DNA of 64,000 nucleotides from Paraburkholderia edwinii (GCF_019428685.1 NZ_CP080095.1:248001-312000); one strand, 5' to 3'; positions 36,665 through 48,543 are shown, numbered from the stretch's first letter. Numbers and translations: made by a program. The notes: generated by a model not told the origin, from the letters alone.

Positions 36665-37453
36665 TGATGAGTATCAATTCCCAAACCGAACCAAACAATA
36701 GGGAACGACATGGCCACCTATCCTAGTGCCAACGGCACTCCCGAATTGATACGGTTTTCCCCAGCATCCACACTTCAGATTTAATACACCGAGCTGTGTG
36801 TTAATGCAGTACCGCCCACGTTCAGTTGGCGACGTTCTCCTTTGTCGTGGTCGATCTCTTCGTGACCAATCCGGCGCGCCGCTTTTCGCGTGGTCGGTAA
36901 CTTTCTGGATTGCAAGACGTGAGCATGATGCAATAACCGGTCAAGCATCGGGGCAGTGAGCGTTGCAGCGTCATGGTGCTAACAGGCGGTGCTCGCGAAA
37001 AAATGAACGCCCGAAATTCCAAAACGGAGGAAGGGGTATCGTCGCCCGCAAGCGTCGCACTTCTTTCACATTTAGAAAGGTGACGCCAATGACAGTTAAA
37101 TCTCAAAGGGCGAGTGACAAGCCTCGCAGGCATGATTCCGCTTACGACTAAATGACTACAGGCCCGCGGTTCTGCTCCGGCTGAACGATGCGTTCGAAGA
37201 AATTCGCCTTGGAACTAATCGGATCTCGCTTGTGAAGCAAACGGTAGTTTTCTAGAAACGTCGAAAATTCTCATGCCGGGGTATCGCAACCCTAATTATC
37301 CCGTTAATATTCTCGTCAATTTTTCAACGCCCCGGTTGTGTCAATGAATCAGCGGATCGGCTACCACGCTTTACGAGCACGTCGGTGTCGTTGCCCCGCG
37401 ACACCGATGACCTTCGTTGCGCATAACCACTTGGTAATGGACGGGGGGAAGCA
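36665..37453. other. Intergenic 790 bp containing an IS21 istB fossil
   Basis: Apart from the istB remnant listed separately, no gene is visible. The last 250 bp before hsdR are AT-rich (about 37.27-37.34 kb) and probably carry the hsd promoter. Confidence 0.45.
36822..36978 (-). pseudogene. IS21-family istB C-terminal remnant, frameshifted
   Basis: Reading the minus strand from 36978, one frame gives HHDAATLTAPMLDRLLHHAH followed by VLQ. After a frameshift near 36905, another frame gives SYRPREKRRAGL and then runs to a stop at 36822. This is the diagnostic C-terminal end of the IS21 helper ATPase IstB (MLDRLLHHAHV..., SYRLREKRRAG). The rest of the gene and istA are missing. It marks past insertion-sequence activity between the HipA module and the hsd operon. 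Confidence 0.6.
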
Positions 37454-40400
37454 GTGGATTCGTTGAACTTCGGTTTCTTGGGACCGCACAATAAGCAATT
37501 AGTGACCCTCGGTGGCCTTGCGGAGAGCTATTTCCCTAGCGATCCCTCTACAGCGATCGTCAAGCTACGCCAGTTTGCTGAATTGATGGCGAAGCTTGTC
37601 GCTGCCCATCACGCTGTTTATCGTGATGAGCGTGAAACATTCGAAGAAACTCTGCGGCGCCTGTCATATGACCGCCTGATACCGAAGGAAGCCGCTGATA
37701 TTTTTCATGCGCTGCGGAAGGCCGGCAACAGCGCGGTGCATGAAGCAACGGGCGACCACTCTACTGCTCTTACGGCGCTGAAGTTCGCTTGGTCGCTCGG
37801 CATCTGGTTTCATCGGACCTATGGCCGCGCTGCGAACTTTCGGTCAGGTGCCTTTGTTCCGCCGCGCCAGCCCGTCGATGCGACGGTTGCGCTGCGCGAA
37901 GAGATTGAAAAGCTCAAGCAAAGAGTAGTGGAAACTGAGGGCGATGCGGCTCGCGCTCGCCTTGAAGTCGAGGAACAGGCTCACGCGCGTGAGGCGGTAG
38001 AAGAGAGATTGGCGCGCGAGGCTGAGGAGCGTGCCGCTTGGGAGAAGATCGCCCAGGACATTGATGCCGAGAAGGCAGAGGTCACAAGCAGGCTCGCCGC
38101 ACTTCAAGCCGAGGCGGAAACCGCCCCTCGCGCTGAGGCTGCTCAATTGGTGGAGCGGGGTGAAAAGGCTGCGGTAAAGATCGACCTCGACGAGGCGGAA
38201 ACTCGCGCGCTTATAGACCAGCAATTGCGCGACCGCGGATGGGAGGTCGATACCCGTGACCTTCGATACAGCAACGGTGTTCGCCCAGCCAAAGGCCGTA
38301 ATCTCGCCATCGCTGAATGGCCAACCGCAAATGGCCCCGCTGATTACGCCTTGTTTGCCGGTACCACCCTAGTCGGCGTCGTGGAGGCGAAGCGGCGGCG
38401 GAAGAACGTGTCCGCTGCGATCGACCAGGCTGAGCGCTATTCGACCGGTATCAAGGACAGCGCCGATTTCAGTCATGCCGGTGGCCCTTGGGGTGAGCAC
38501 AAGGTGCCATTTGTGTTCAGCGCGAACGGCCGATCGTATCTCAAGCAGATTGAGACGGAGAGCGGCATCTGGTTCCGCGACACCCGCCGCGCCGCAAACC
38601 ATCGCCGTGCATTGGTCGACTGGCCGACACCGGAAGGCCTAACCGGTCAGCTTGAAGTCGATCAGGATGCTGCCGACGCCGCCCTGCAAGCGCAGCCATT
38701 TGAGTTCGGATTTCCGCTCCGCCATTATCAGGAAAGCGCGATCCGCTCGATAGAAGCAGCCTTGTCTGCCGAGCAACGCGCCGTGCTGGTCGCGATGGCG
38801 ACGGGCACCGGAAAGACTAAGCTCGCCATCGCCATGTTGTACCGTTTGCTGTCAGCCAAGCGGTTCCGGCGCATCTGCTTCGTCGTCGATCGCAGCGCCC
38901 TTGGTGATCAGACGGAGGGAGAGTTTTCGACCACCAAGGTCGTCTCCGGTAAGACATTCTCGGAAATCTTCGGCCTCAAGGGGCTTGGCGACGTCACACC
39001 CGATGTGGAAACCAAAGTCCACATCTGTACGATCCAAGGCTTGGTGAAGCGCGTGCTGTTCGCTGCTGATGCAGCATCCGTGCCACCCGTTGACCAATAT
39101 GACCTGATGGTCATCGACGAATGCCATCGCGGCTATCTGCTTGATCGGGAAATGTCCGACGCCGAACTCAGTTTCCGGGGGCAGGACGATTACATCTCCA
39201 AATATCGCCGCGTACTAGACTATTTCGATGCGGTAAAGATCGGCCTGACCGCCACGCCTGCGCTCCATACCACCGATATTTTCGGCGATCCGGTCTTCAC
39301 CTATTCCTATCGCGAGGCGGTGGTCGATGGGTTCCTAATCGACCATGAGCCGCCGATCCGCATCGAAACCGCGCTGGCGCGTGCCGGTATTAAGTTCGAG
39401 AAGAATGAGGAGCTGGAGCGGCTCAACACCCGGACGGGCGAAGTCGATCTGGCTCATGCGCCAGACGAAATCCGTTTCGAGGTCGAGGCATTCAACCGGC
39501 AGGTCATTACGCCGGAGTTCAATCGCGTCGTCGCGGAGGAGCTGACGCGGCACATTGATCCGGCGCTACCCGGCAAAACGCTGATCTTCGCCGCCACCGA
39601 TGCCCATGCGGACATGGTGGTCAGCGCCATCAAGACCGCATTCGCCGAGGCCTATGGCGACATTGATGACGCAGCTGTGAAGAAAATCACCGGCAGCGTG
39701 GACAAGGTGAAAAACTGGATTCGCTCGTTCCGCAATGATGCCAATCCGCAAATCGTAGTGACGGTCGATCTGCTCACCACCGGCATCGACGTGCCGAAGA
39801 TCACAAACCTCGTGTTCCTGCGCCGGGTGAACAGCCGCATCCTGTATGAACAGATGATCGGCCGTGCGACGCGCCAGTGTCCGGAAATAGGCAAAGAGGT
39901 TTTTCGGATTTTCGACGCCGTCGATCTCTATCCGCATCTCCAGAACATGACCGACATGAAGCCTGTCGTCGTCAACCCATCGATCAGCTTCGCCCAGCTT
40001 GTCCGGGAAATGACGGAAGCCGAAAGCGATGAACAGCGGGACGCCATTCGCGAACAGCTCGCAGTGAAGCTGCGCCGCCGGATCAAGAAGCTGACCGACG
40101 AGGCAAGGCAGCAGTTCGAGGCCGAAGCGGGTGAAACGCCGGAGGCTATGCTGCAACGGGTCGTTTCCGGCGATGCACCGGGCCTTGCCGCATGGCTGAA
40201 GGACCGCGCCGCGATCGGCCCGATCCTCGATTTGCAGGGTGATGGCGATAATCCCGTCTATGTCCCGATTTCCAGGCACGCGGATCGGGTCGTCGATGTG
40301 TCGCGCGGTTATGGGAGTGCCGCGAAGCCAGAGGATTTTCTGGACAGTTTCGCCGCCTTCGTGCGCGACAATATCAACACGATTGCCGCGCTGAAACTCG

Positions 40401-40831
40401 TCGTGCAGCGCCCCCGCGATCTGACCCGCGCCGATCTGAAAGCATTGCGCCTTGCTCTCGACTCCAAGGGCTTTTCCGACGCCAATCTGCGCCGCGCCTG
40501 GGCCGATGCGCGCAACGAGGAAATCGCCGCCTCGGTCATCGGCTTCGTCCGTCAGGCCGCGCTGGGCGATGCCCTGATTCCATATGAAGACCGCGTGCGG
40601 GACGCGATGCGTGCGATCATGGCGAGCCGTGCATGGACAGATCCGCAGAAACGCTGGCTCAAGCGGATCGGCGAACAGATTGAAAAAGAAATCGTGGTGG
40701 ATCGCGCCGCCATCGACAAGGAGCCGTTCATCGCCGATGGCGGCTTCAATCGCCTTAATAAAGTGTTTGGCGGGGAGCTGGAAAGCATCCTCGCTGGGAT
40801 TAATGAAGAGTTGTGGAAGAAGACCGCGTAA
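37454..40831 (+). CDS. hsdR: HsdR, type I restriction endonuclease subunit
   Basis: The 1125-aa restriction/translocation subunit. Domains in order: an N-terminal DUF4145-like region (about 1-135, FAELMAKLVAAHH, NSAVHEATGDH); a long Glu/Ala/Arg-rich coiled coil (about 140-235); the nuclease domain (LIDQQLRDRGWEV, ADYALF, VGVVEAKRRR, with the ExK at about 310). Then follow the SF2 motor (Walker A MATGTGKTKLAIA at about 450, VIDECHRG at about 554, LTATPALHTTDIFG, TTGIDVPK and QMIGRATRQ) and a helical C-terminus. It cuts DNA at a distance from unmethylated HsdS sites. The GTG start has GGGGGGAA just upstream; hsdM starts directly after the TAA. Confidence 0.93.
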   Translation: MDSLNFGFLGPHNKQLVTLGGLAESYFPSDPSTAIVKLRQFAELMAKLVAAHHAVYRDERETFEETLRRLSYDRLIPKEAADIFHALRKAGNSAVHEATGDHSTALTALKFAWSLGIWFHRTYGRAANFRSGAFVPPRQPVDATVALREEIEKLKQRVVETEGDAARARLEVEEQAHAREAVEERLAREAEERAAWEKIAQDIDAEKAEVTSRLAALQAEAETAPRAEAAQLVERGEKAAVKIDLDEAETRALIDQQLRDRGWEVDTRDLRYSNGVRPAKGRNLAIAEWPTANGPADYALFAGTTLVGVVEAKRRRKNVSAAIDQAERYSTGIKDSADFSHAGGPWGEHKVPFVFSANGRSYLKQIETESGIWFRDTRRAANHRRALVDWPTPEGLTGQLEVDQDAADAALQAQPFEFGFPLRHYQESAIRSIEAALSAEQRAVLVAMATGTGKTKLAIAMLYRLLSAKRFRRICFVVDRSALGDQTEGEFSTTKVVSGKTFSEIFGLKGLGDVTPDVETKVHICTIQGLVKRVLFAADAASVPPVDQYDLMVIDECHRGYLLDREMSDAELSFRGQDDYISKYRRVLDYFDAVKIGLTATPALHTTDIFGDPVFTYSYREAVVDGFLIDHEPPIRIETALARAGIKFEKNEELERLNTRTGEVDLAHAPDEIRFEVEAFNRQVITPEFNRVVAEELTRHIDPALPGKTLIFAATDAHADMVVSAIKTAFAEAYGDIDDAAVKKITGSVDKVKNWIRSFRNDANPQIVVTVDLLTTGIDVPKITNLVFLRRVNSRILYEQMIGRATRQCPEIGKEVFRIFDAVDLYPHLQNMTDMKPVVVNPSISFAQLVREMTEAESDEQRDAIREQLAVKLRRRIKKLTDEARQQFEAEAGETPEAMLQRVVSGDAPGLAAWLKDRAAIGPILDLQGDGDNPVYVPISRHADRVVDVSRGYGSAAKPEDFLDSFAAFVRDNINTIAALKLVVQRPRDLTRADLKALRLALDSKGFSDANLRRAWADARNEEIAASVIGFVRQAALGDALIPYEDRVRDAMRAIMASRAWTDPQKRWLKRIGEQIEKEIVVDRAAIDKEPFIADGGFNRLNKVFGGELESILAGINEELWKKTA

Positions 40832-42298
40832 ATGAAAACTACCACTGATATCGTCGCCAAGCTCTGGGGCCTGTGCAACGTCCTGCGCGACGATGGCGTC
40901 ACCTATAACGAATATGTGACGGAACTGACCTACCTGCTGTTCCTCAAGATGCTAGAGGAAACAGGCAAGGAGGCGCGATTGCCGGAAGGGTGGCGCTGGG
41001 GCCTGCTCGCCCAGCGCGAGGGCATGGAACAGCTAGATTATTACAAGGCGATGCTGCTCGAACTCGGCAAGGCGAAGGACAAGCTGGTCAGCGCGATTTT
41101 CCTCGACGCCCAGACCCGCCTGCGCAAGCCGACCAACCTCAAGGCGCTGACCTCCAACATCGATCAGCTCGACTGGTTTTCCGCCCGTGAAGAGGGGCTG
41201 GGCAACCTTTATGAAGGCCTGTTGGAAAAGAACGCGGCCGACAAGAAATCCGGCGCCGGGCAATATTTCACGCCCCGCCCGCTGATCGACTGCATCGTGC
41301 GCCTGATGAAGCCCCAGCCGGGAGAAGTGATCCAGGACCCGGCAGGAGGAACGGCGGGCTTCCTCGTCGCTGCCGATCGCTACATCAAGGATCACACAGA
41401 CGACCTCTACACGCTGACCGAGCAACAGGCCTTCTTCCAGCGGCACAACGCCCTCTCTGGTGCAGAACTCGTGCCGGACACCCATCGCCTGAGCATAATG
41501 AACCTACTGCTGCACGGTATCGAAGGCGGGATGGAGAATATCGACACGTTGTCACCCGATGGCGAGGCGCTGCCCAAGGCCAATCTGATCCTGACTAATC
41601 CGCCCTTCGGCACCAAGAAGGGCGGAGGCCGTCCGACCCGCTCCGATTTCTCGATCACGGCGGATACGTCGAACAAGCAACTTGCCTTCGTCGAACATAT
41701 CGTGCGTGCACTGGCCCTCGGCGGGCGTGCCGCCGTGGTCATCCCCGATAACGTGTTGTTTGAGGATAACACCGGCCGCCGCCTGCGCACTTGGCTGATG
41801 GACCTGTGCGACCTGCACACCATCCTGCGACTGCCGACCGGCATTTTCTATGCGCAGGGCGTCAAGACCAACGTGCTGTTCTTTCGACGGGGCAAGAGCG
41901 ACAAGGGCAATACCAAGGCCGTCTGGGTCTATGACATGCGGGCGAACATGCCGGCCTATGGCAAGACCCGCCCGCTGACCGTCGCCGACTTCGCGGATTT
42001 CGAGGCGGCCTATGGCGCTGATTCCAATGGCAAAGCCGAGCGGCAGGATCAGGGCGAAGACAGCCGGTGGCGCAAGTTCGACCGTGCCGCCATTACCCAC
42101 CGCAACGACAATCTCGACATAAGCTGGCTTCGCGGTACCGAAGCGGAAGCGGAAGAAGCGCTGACGGAGCCGGAAGACATTGCCGCCGCTATCATTGGCC
42201 ATTTGAAAGCGGCGCTGGAGGAGATCGAAACGCTGTCGGAGGAGTTGGAGCCGGACAGCGTTGAGGAAGCCGCTGCCATTGCGGAGGCAGCCGAATGA
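40832..42298 (+). CDS. hsdM: HsdM, type I N6-adenine methyltransferase subunit
   Basis: A 488-aa modification subunit. The N-terminal helical domain (LWGLCNVLRDDGVTYNEYVT) precedes the methyltransferase core. AdoMet motif I reads VIQDPAGGTAGFLVAAD (about 165-180), and catalytic motif IV is NPPFGTKK (about 256), the NPPF form typical of N6-adenine enzymes. GQYFTPRPLIDCIVRLMKP is also characteristic. The start abuts the hsdR stop and the stop overlaps hsdS by ATGA. With HsdS it methylates the host recognition sequence. Confidence 0.95.
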   Translation: MKTTTDIVAKLWGLCNVLRDDGVTYNEYVTELTYLLFLKMLEETGKEARLPEGWRWGLLAQREGMEQLDYYKAMLLELGKAKDKLVSAIFLDAQTRLRKPTNLKALTSNIDQLDWFSAREEGLGNLYEGLLEKNAADKKSGAGQYFTPRPLIDCIVRLMKPQPGEVIQDPAGGTAGFLVAADRYIKDHTDDLYTLTEQQAFFQRHNALSGAELVPDTHRLSIMNLLLHGIEGGMENIDTLSPDGEALPKANLILTNPPFGTKKGGGRPTRSDFSITADTSNKQLAFVEHIVRALALGGRAAVVIPDNVLFEDNTGRRLRTWLMDLCDLHTILRLPTGIFYAQGVKTNVLFFRRGKSDKGNTKAVWVYDMRANMPAYGKTRPLTVADFADFEAAYGADSNGKAERQDQGEDSRWRKFDRAAITHRNDNLDISWLRGTEAEAEEALTEPEDIAAAIIGHLKAALEEIETLSEELEPDSVEEAAAIAEAAE

Positions 42299-43581
42299 GT
42301 AATTTGCCGGAAGGGTGGGCAGATGCCCGCCTTCATGACGTTTGTGAACTCATAAACGGTCGCGCGTATAAGCAAGATGAACTGCTTGATAAGGGAAGGT
42401 ATCCTGTTCTCCGCGTTGGAAACTTTTTTTCCAATAGGCACTGGTATTATTCCGATCTAGACCTCGATCGCGACAAATATTGTGACAGTGGCGACCTGCT
42501 GTATGCGTGGTCTGCCTCGTTCGGCCCTCGGATATGGGATGGCGGAAAGGTTATCTTTCACTACCATATCTGGAAAACGCGGCCAGTTGATGCGCTTATC
42601 GAAAAGCGTTTTCTCTACCACTGGTTCGAATGGGATAAAGAGAATATCAAGTCCGATCACGGCACTGGGTCGACGATGATCCACGTGACTAAAGGTGATA
42701 TGGAAGCGCGTAGATTTGCCCTTCCGCCATTACCCGAACAGCGGCGGATCGTGGCGAAGATGGACAGCCTTATCGGCAAATCCAAACGCGCCCGTGACCA
42801 TCTCGAGCACATCCCCCGCCTCGTCGAGAAATACAAACAGGCCATCGTCGCCGCCGCTTTTCGGGGCAATTGGCCATCTATACAGGTTGGCGAAATCATC
42901 CGCGCCGTTGTGGGGGGCAAAAACCTGCGCTGCGAGGAACGTCCGCCACTAGAACATGAACGCGGTGTCGTGAAGGTCAGCGCCGTAAGTTGGGGGGCTT
43001 TCGATGCGCAAGCGAGCAAAACCCTTCCAATTAGCTTCACGCCACCCGAAAACACCCGAATTGGGGCTGGGGATTTACTCATATCACGCGCAAACACGCT
43101 GGAACTGGTCGGAGCGGTGGTGATTGTGGCGGAAGACCCATCAAACCTTTTTCTCAGCGATAAGGTGCTGCGACTGGACGTTAAGGACGACGACAAACCA
43201 TGGCTGATGTGGTTCTTGCGCTCTCCTGATGGGCGCGCAGCTATCGAAGCGAGCGCGACAGGCAATCAACTCTCAATGCGTAATCTGAGCCAGTCTGCGC
43301 TGAGAGCCATTGAATTGCCGTGGCCGCCCGCTGAGGAACGGCGGCAAATCGTCAGCAAAATTGAAACAGCCTTCCGTTGGATCGATCGCCTCACCACCGA
43401 CGCCACGAGCGCACGCAAACTGATTGACCACCTCGACCAAGCCGTACTCGCCAAGGCGTTCAAGGGCGAACTAGTGCCGCAAGACCCGTCCGACGAGCCC
43501 GCTAGCGTCCCGCTCGAACGCATCAGGACTGAACGCGCTGCTGCGCCGAAGGGAAAGCGCGGTCGCACGAAGGCGGCCTGA
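42295..43581 (+). CDS. hsdS: HsdS, type I specificity subunit
   Basis: A 428-aa DNA-recognition subunit with two target-recognition domains (about 1-140 and 200-340). Each is followed by a conserved helical spacer: FALPPLPEQRRIVAKMDSLI with AIVAAAFRGNW, and IELPWPPAEERRQIVSKIET with AVLAKAFKGELVP. The two-fold pseudo-symmetry is complete, so the system should recognise a bipartite sequence that cannot be predicted here. The first recognition domain (about 42.35-42.7 kb) is more AT-rich than its surroundings, typical of domain exchange. Confidence 0.93.
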   Translation: MSNLPEGWADARLHDVCELINGRAYKQDELLDKGRYPVLRVGNFFSNRHWYYSDLDLDRDKYCDSGDLLYAWSASFGPRIWDGGKVIFHYHIWKTRPVDALIEKRFLYHWFEWDKENIKSDHGTGSTMIHVTKGDMEARRFALPPLPEQRRIVAKMDSLIGKSKRARDHLEHIPRLVEKYKQAIVAAAFRGNWPSIQVGEIIRAVVGGKNLRCEERPPLEHERGVVKVSAVSWGAFDAQASKTLPISFTPPENTRIGAGDLLISRANTLELVGAVVIVAEDPSNLFLSDKVLRLDVKDDDKPWLMWFLRSPDGRAAIEASATGNQLSMRNLSQSALRAIELPWPPAEERRQIVSKIETAFRWIDRLTTDATSARKLIDHLDQAVLAKAFKGELVPQDPSDEPASVPLERIRTERAAAPKGKRGRTKAA

Positions 43582-43585
43582 TCCC

Positions 43586-44503
43586 ATGGCGATTCCCGAT
43601 TACCAAACATTGATGCTGCCGGTCCTGCGCCTCGCCGCCACCGGCGAACAGCGCGTGGCCGACACCGCCGAACGCATCGCTGACGATCTCGGCCTCACTC
43701 CCGCCGAACGCGAAGAGATGCTGCCCAGTGGGCGGCAACGCCTGCTCCACAACCGCATCCATTGGGCAAAATTCTACATGTCCAAGGCCGGCCTTGTCGC
43801 CTTGCCGAAACGCGGGCGCTTCATCGCGACCGATGCGGGCCGGGCGCTGCTGGCATCCAATCCCGCGCGGATCGGCGTGAACGAGCTGAAGGACTATGAG
43901 GGCTTCCGCGAATTTTACAGCGCGCAGAAATCGGCCGATGACGATGCCCCGTCCGCTGCCATCGTCCCGTCAGCCGAAACCGGAACGCCTGAGGAGCAGA
44001 TTGAGTTGGCCTATCAGGCCGTGCAATCAGCCCTTCGCGCGGAACTGCTGGAACGCATCATCCAGAACAGCCCGGCCTTTTTCGAGCAACTGATCGTCGA
44101 TCTGCTGATCGCCATGGGGTATGGCGGATCGCACAAAAACGCGGCCACCCAGCTCGGCCGTTCGGGTGACGGCGGCGTCGATGGCGTCATCAACGAAGAC
44201 AGGCTGGGTCTGGACCGGGTCTATGTGCAGGCCAAACGCTATGCCGACACGACAGTTGGCCGCCCCGATGTGCAGGCCTTCGTCGGCAGCCTTGTCGGCC
44301 ACGGCGCCACTAAGGGCGTGTTCGTCACCACCTCCACCTTCAGCAGCCAGGCGCGCGACTATGTCAAACATCTCGCTCAGCGCGTGATCCTGATCGACGG
44401 CGATCGGCTGACCGATCTGATGATCGAATATGGCGTTGGCGTCCGCGTCGGCCGTAGGATCGAGTTCAAGCGGCTAGATGAGGATTTCTTCGCGGAAGAA
44501 TAG
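43586..44503 (+). CDS. mrr: Mrr-type restriction endonuclease appended to hsdRMS
   Basis: A 305-aa protein with an N-terminal Mrr_N winged-helix domain (MAIPDYQTLMLPVLRLAATGE, LLHNRIHWAKFYMSKAGLV) and a C-terminal Mrr_cat nuclease. The nuclease reads FFEQLIVDLLIAMGYGG, RSGDGGVDGVI with Asp at about 198-201, VYVQAKRYA with QxK, and GVFVTTSTFSSQARDYV. Mrr cuts methylated DNA. It follows hsdS by 4 bp, so it is probably co-transcribed, giving a type I system plus a modification-dependent enzyme in one operon. To be compatible, the Mrr must not attack the HsdM mark. Confidence 0.92.
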   Translation: MAIPDYQTLMLPVLRLAATGEQRVADTAERIADDLGLTPAEREEMLPSGRQRLLHNRIHWAKFYMSKAGLVALPKRGRFIATDAGRALLASNPARIGVNELKDYEGFREFYSAQKSADDDAPSAAIVPSAETGTPEEQIELAYQAVQSALRAELLERIIQNSPAFFEQLIVDLLIAMGYGGSHKNAATQLGRSGDGGVDGVINEDRLGLDRVYVQAKRYADTTVGRPDVQAFVGSLVGHGATKGVFVTTSTFSSQARDYVKHLAQRVILIDGDRLTDLMIEYGVGVRVGRRIEFKRLDEDFFAEE

Positions 44504-44580
44504 CCCGGCAGTTCGCACTCGAAAGAGCTACGGGGAGCGAGACCCAATGAGGGATCACGCCATGCAAGCTGCTGTTGCAG

Positions 44581-45559
44581 TTATGGTAGTTTCTTTGCTA
44601 GATCCTCGGCTCGCGGATGGTAGTAACGCATCAACACGCGTGGGTCTTTGTGGCCGGTTATCTTTGTCAGTTCGTGCATGGGGAAGATCGACGCCAAGCG
44701 GGAAGCCGCCTCGTACCGCAGGTCGTGAAAGCGAAGGTCGGTCAAAAACTTGCCATCCGGCTTCAGTTTGGCCGCCCAGCACTCATCGACGTGAATTGTG
44801 CGGGCGCGTGCCACTGCGCGCTCGAAGGCTCTGGTAACGGCGTCGCTTCGAATCTCGAACACGCGGTCGGCGTCGCTTTCGCCGTCTTCGGTCGGATTGT
44901 CCTTGGCGTCGTAGGAGTCTTTCAATGCTTGGCGCACTCCAATGGCGCGCGAAGACAGTGGCACGTGGTGGGCGTTCCCGTTCTTCGTCGACGGTAGACG
45001 CACAACACAGCGATTGAGGTCGACGTGCCTCCACAACAGCGACACAATCTCGCTCCCGCGCATCGCAGTTTCGACGGCTAGCCAAATGATGAGCGGTAGC
45101 AGCGCCGAGCCACTAGCCCTCGCCACGCGTTCAAGCTCACCGTCTTGCACGCTGCGTTCTGACTCGGGCTCTTTCACCGCTAGGTGCAACGGTAAGCGCG
45201 TCGCCGGCAGCGATGCGACGAGTGCGTGCGTTGTTAGGCTGTGGCTTTCGCACGAGCTCGACCGGATTCGAGAGGCTTTCCACGCCCCATTCTTTTCGGG
45301 TGATGTTGAACACGTGGGACAGGACCGCTAAGCGGCGGAGCACAGTCGCGGGCTTGTAGTTCTTCAGTCATTGGTCGCGAAGCTTCGCTATGTCTGCGCT
45401 CCGGACCGTGGCTAGCGGCCGCTTCGTTAGATCAACTGCCTAGCAGGTCTTGAGAATGGAAGATTCCTGCGCAGCGCCATTCTTAAATAGCGAGATTTCT
45501 TCCTCATAGCGTTTCAATACCTCGAAAGATTCGACCCGAAGGCGGCGACGTTTCGTACG
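44581..45559 (-). pseudogene. Tyrosine integrase, decayed by several frameshifts
   Basis: Read on the minus strand, integrase segments appear in different frames. At 45559-45440 an N-terminal arm-like part (RLRVESFEVLKRYEEEISLF) ends at a stop. Next comes LTKRPLATVRSADIAKLRDQ, ending in a stop near 45367, and then RRLAVLSHVFNITRKEWGV in the frame ending at about 45137. Finally the catalytic domain (45189-44581) has AMRGSEIVSLLWRHVDL (Arg), FHDLRYEAASRL (His-x-x-Arg) and ITGHKDPRVLMRYYHP (His...Tyr). All catalytic residues survive but the gene is broken at three or more places and lacks its extreme N-terminus. It lies at the island edge next to gyrB and is probably the former island integrase. 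Confidence 0.8.
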
Positions 45560-45641
45560 CTGTTATTAGCATTACTATGTAGTTACTCAGGCCCAGCATT
45601 CAACAAATCCGGCGCATCGTGGTTAAGGTGAGTCCGCAAAA

Positions 45642-45677
45642 CAAAAAAGGGTTACAGGCGAATCGCTTGTAACCCTT
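45642..45677 (-). terminator. Intrinsic-terminator-like hairpin downstream of gyrB
   Basis: On the minus strand, AAAGGGTTACA pairs with TGTAACCCTTT around a GCGATTCGC centre and is followed by TTTTTTG. The orientation fits termination of leftward transcription from gyrB, about 285 bp past its stop. Confidence 0.55.
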
Positions 45678-45857
45678 TCAACTTCTTGGTAGGGCGCGGA
45701 CGACTGGAACAGTCGAGCTACGGACTAAGAGACCACCGCTCTTGCTTGACCTTTCGCCCCGTCTGCCAGTCGCAATAACTGACGTCCGCGTGTGCGGCCA
45801 CTTAGCTCGATCACAGTGTCAATCGGCGAGTACCAAGGCTCGCGAAAACTTGCCCGA

Positions 45858-45927
45858 TTTTTTCACTATCTGTGGCAGCAGTTTTTCACTTACCTGGCAC
45901 AGTTTTCACTTTCTGTGGCACCCGACA
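45858..45927. repeat. Three ~22-bp imperfect direct repeats, IS21-terminus-like
   Basis: The plus strand reads TTTTTCACTATCTGTGGCAG, TTTTTCACTTACCTGGCACAG (split by a few bases) and TTTTCACTTTCTGTGGCAC, ending CCCGACA. Multiple short direct repeats next to a TG...CA end are typical of IS21-family termini, where they bind the transposase. On the minus strand the end begins TGTCGGGTGCCACAG. No transposase gene is attached, so this would be a solo end left by deletion. Confidence 0.5.
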
Positions 45928-45958
45928 GCTATTTCGGTTTCCCCGCAATAACGCGAGT

Positions 45959-48460
<2,502 letters not shown>

Positions 48461-48489
48461 TTACTGCACGGGGTATTTTCAAAACACCA

Positions 48490-48520
48490 TAAAAACGCCA
48501 AAGGGGCGATGCGCCCCTTG
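48490..48520 (-). terminator. Hairpin between dnaN and gyrB
   Basis: On the minus strand, AAGGGGCG and CGCCCCTT form a stem around CAT, followed after a few bases by TTTTT. It lies 24 bp after the dnaN stop and could attenuate readthrough into gyrB, which would then need its own promoter in the short gap. Confidence 0.6.
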
Positions 48521-48543
48521 GTCTGTTCTTATTGTCGGTCGCG

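Larger units (their letters stand above)
45560..45958. other. Island-core boundary region downstream of gyrB
   Basis: No intact gene. It contains a near-palindromic hairpin at 45645-45676, a degenerate tRNA-3'-end-like stretch at about 45690-45740 (minus strand, ...CGCGCCCTACCA), and a triplet of similar repeats at about 45858-45927 that resembles an insertion-sequence terminus. These are expected leftovers at an integration site. Confidence 0.45.
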
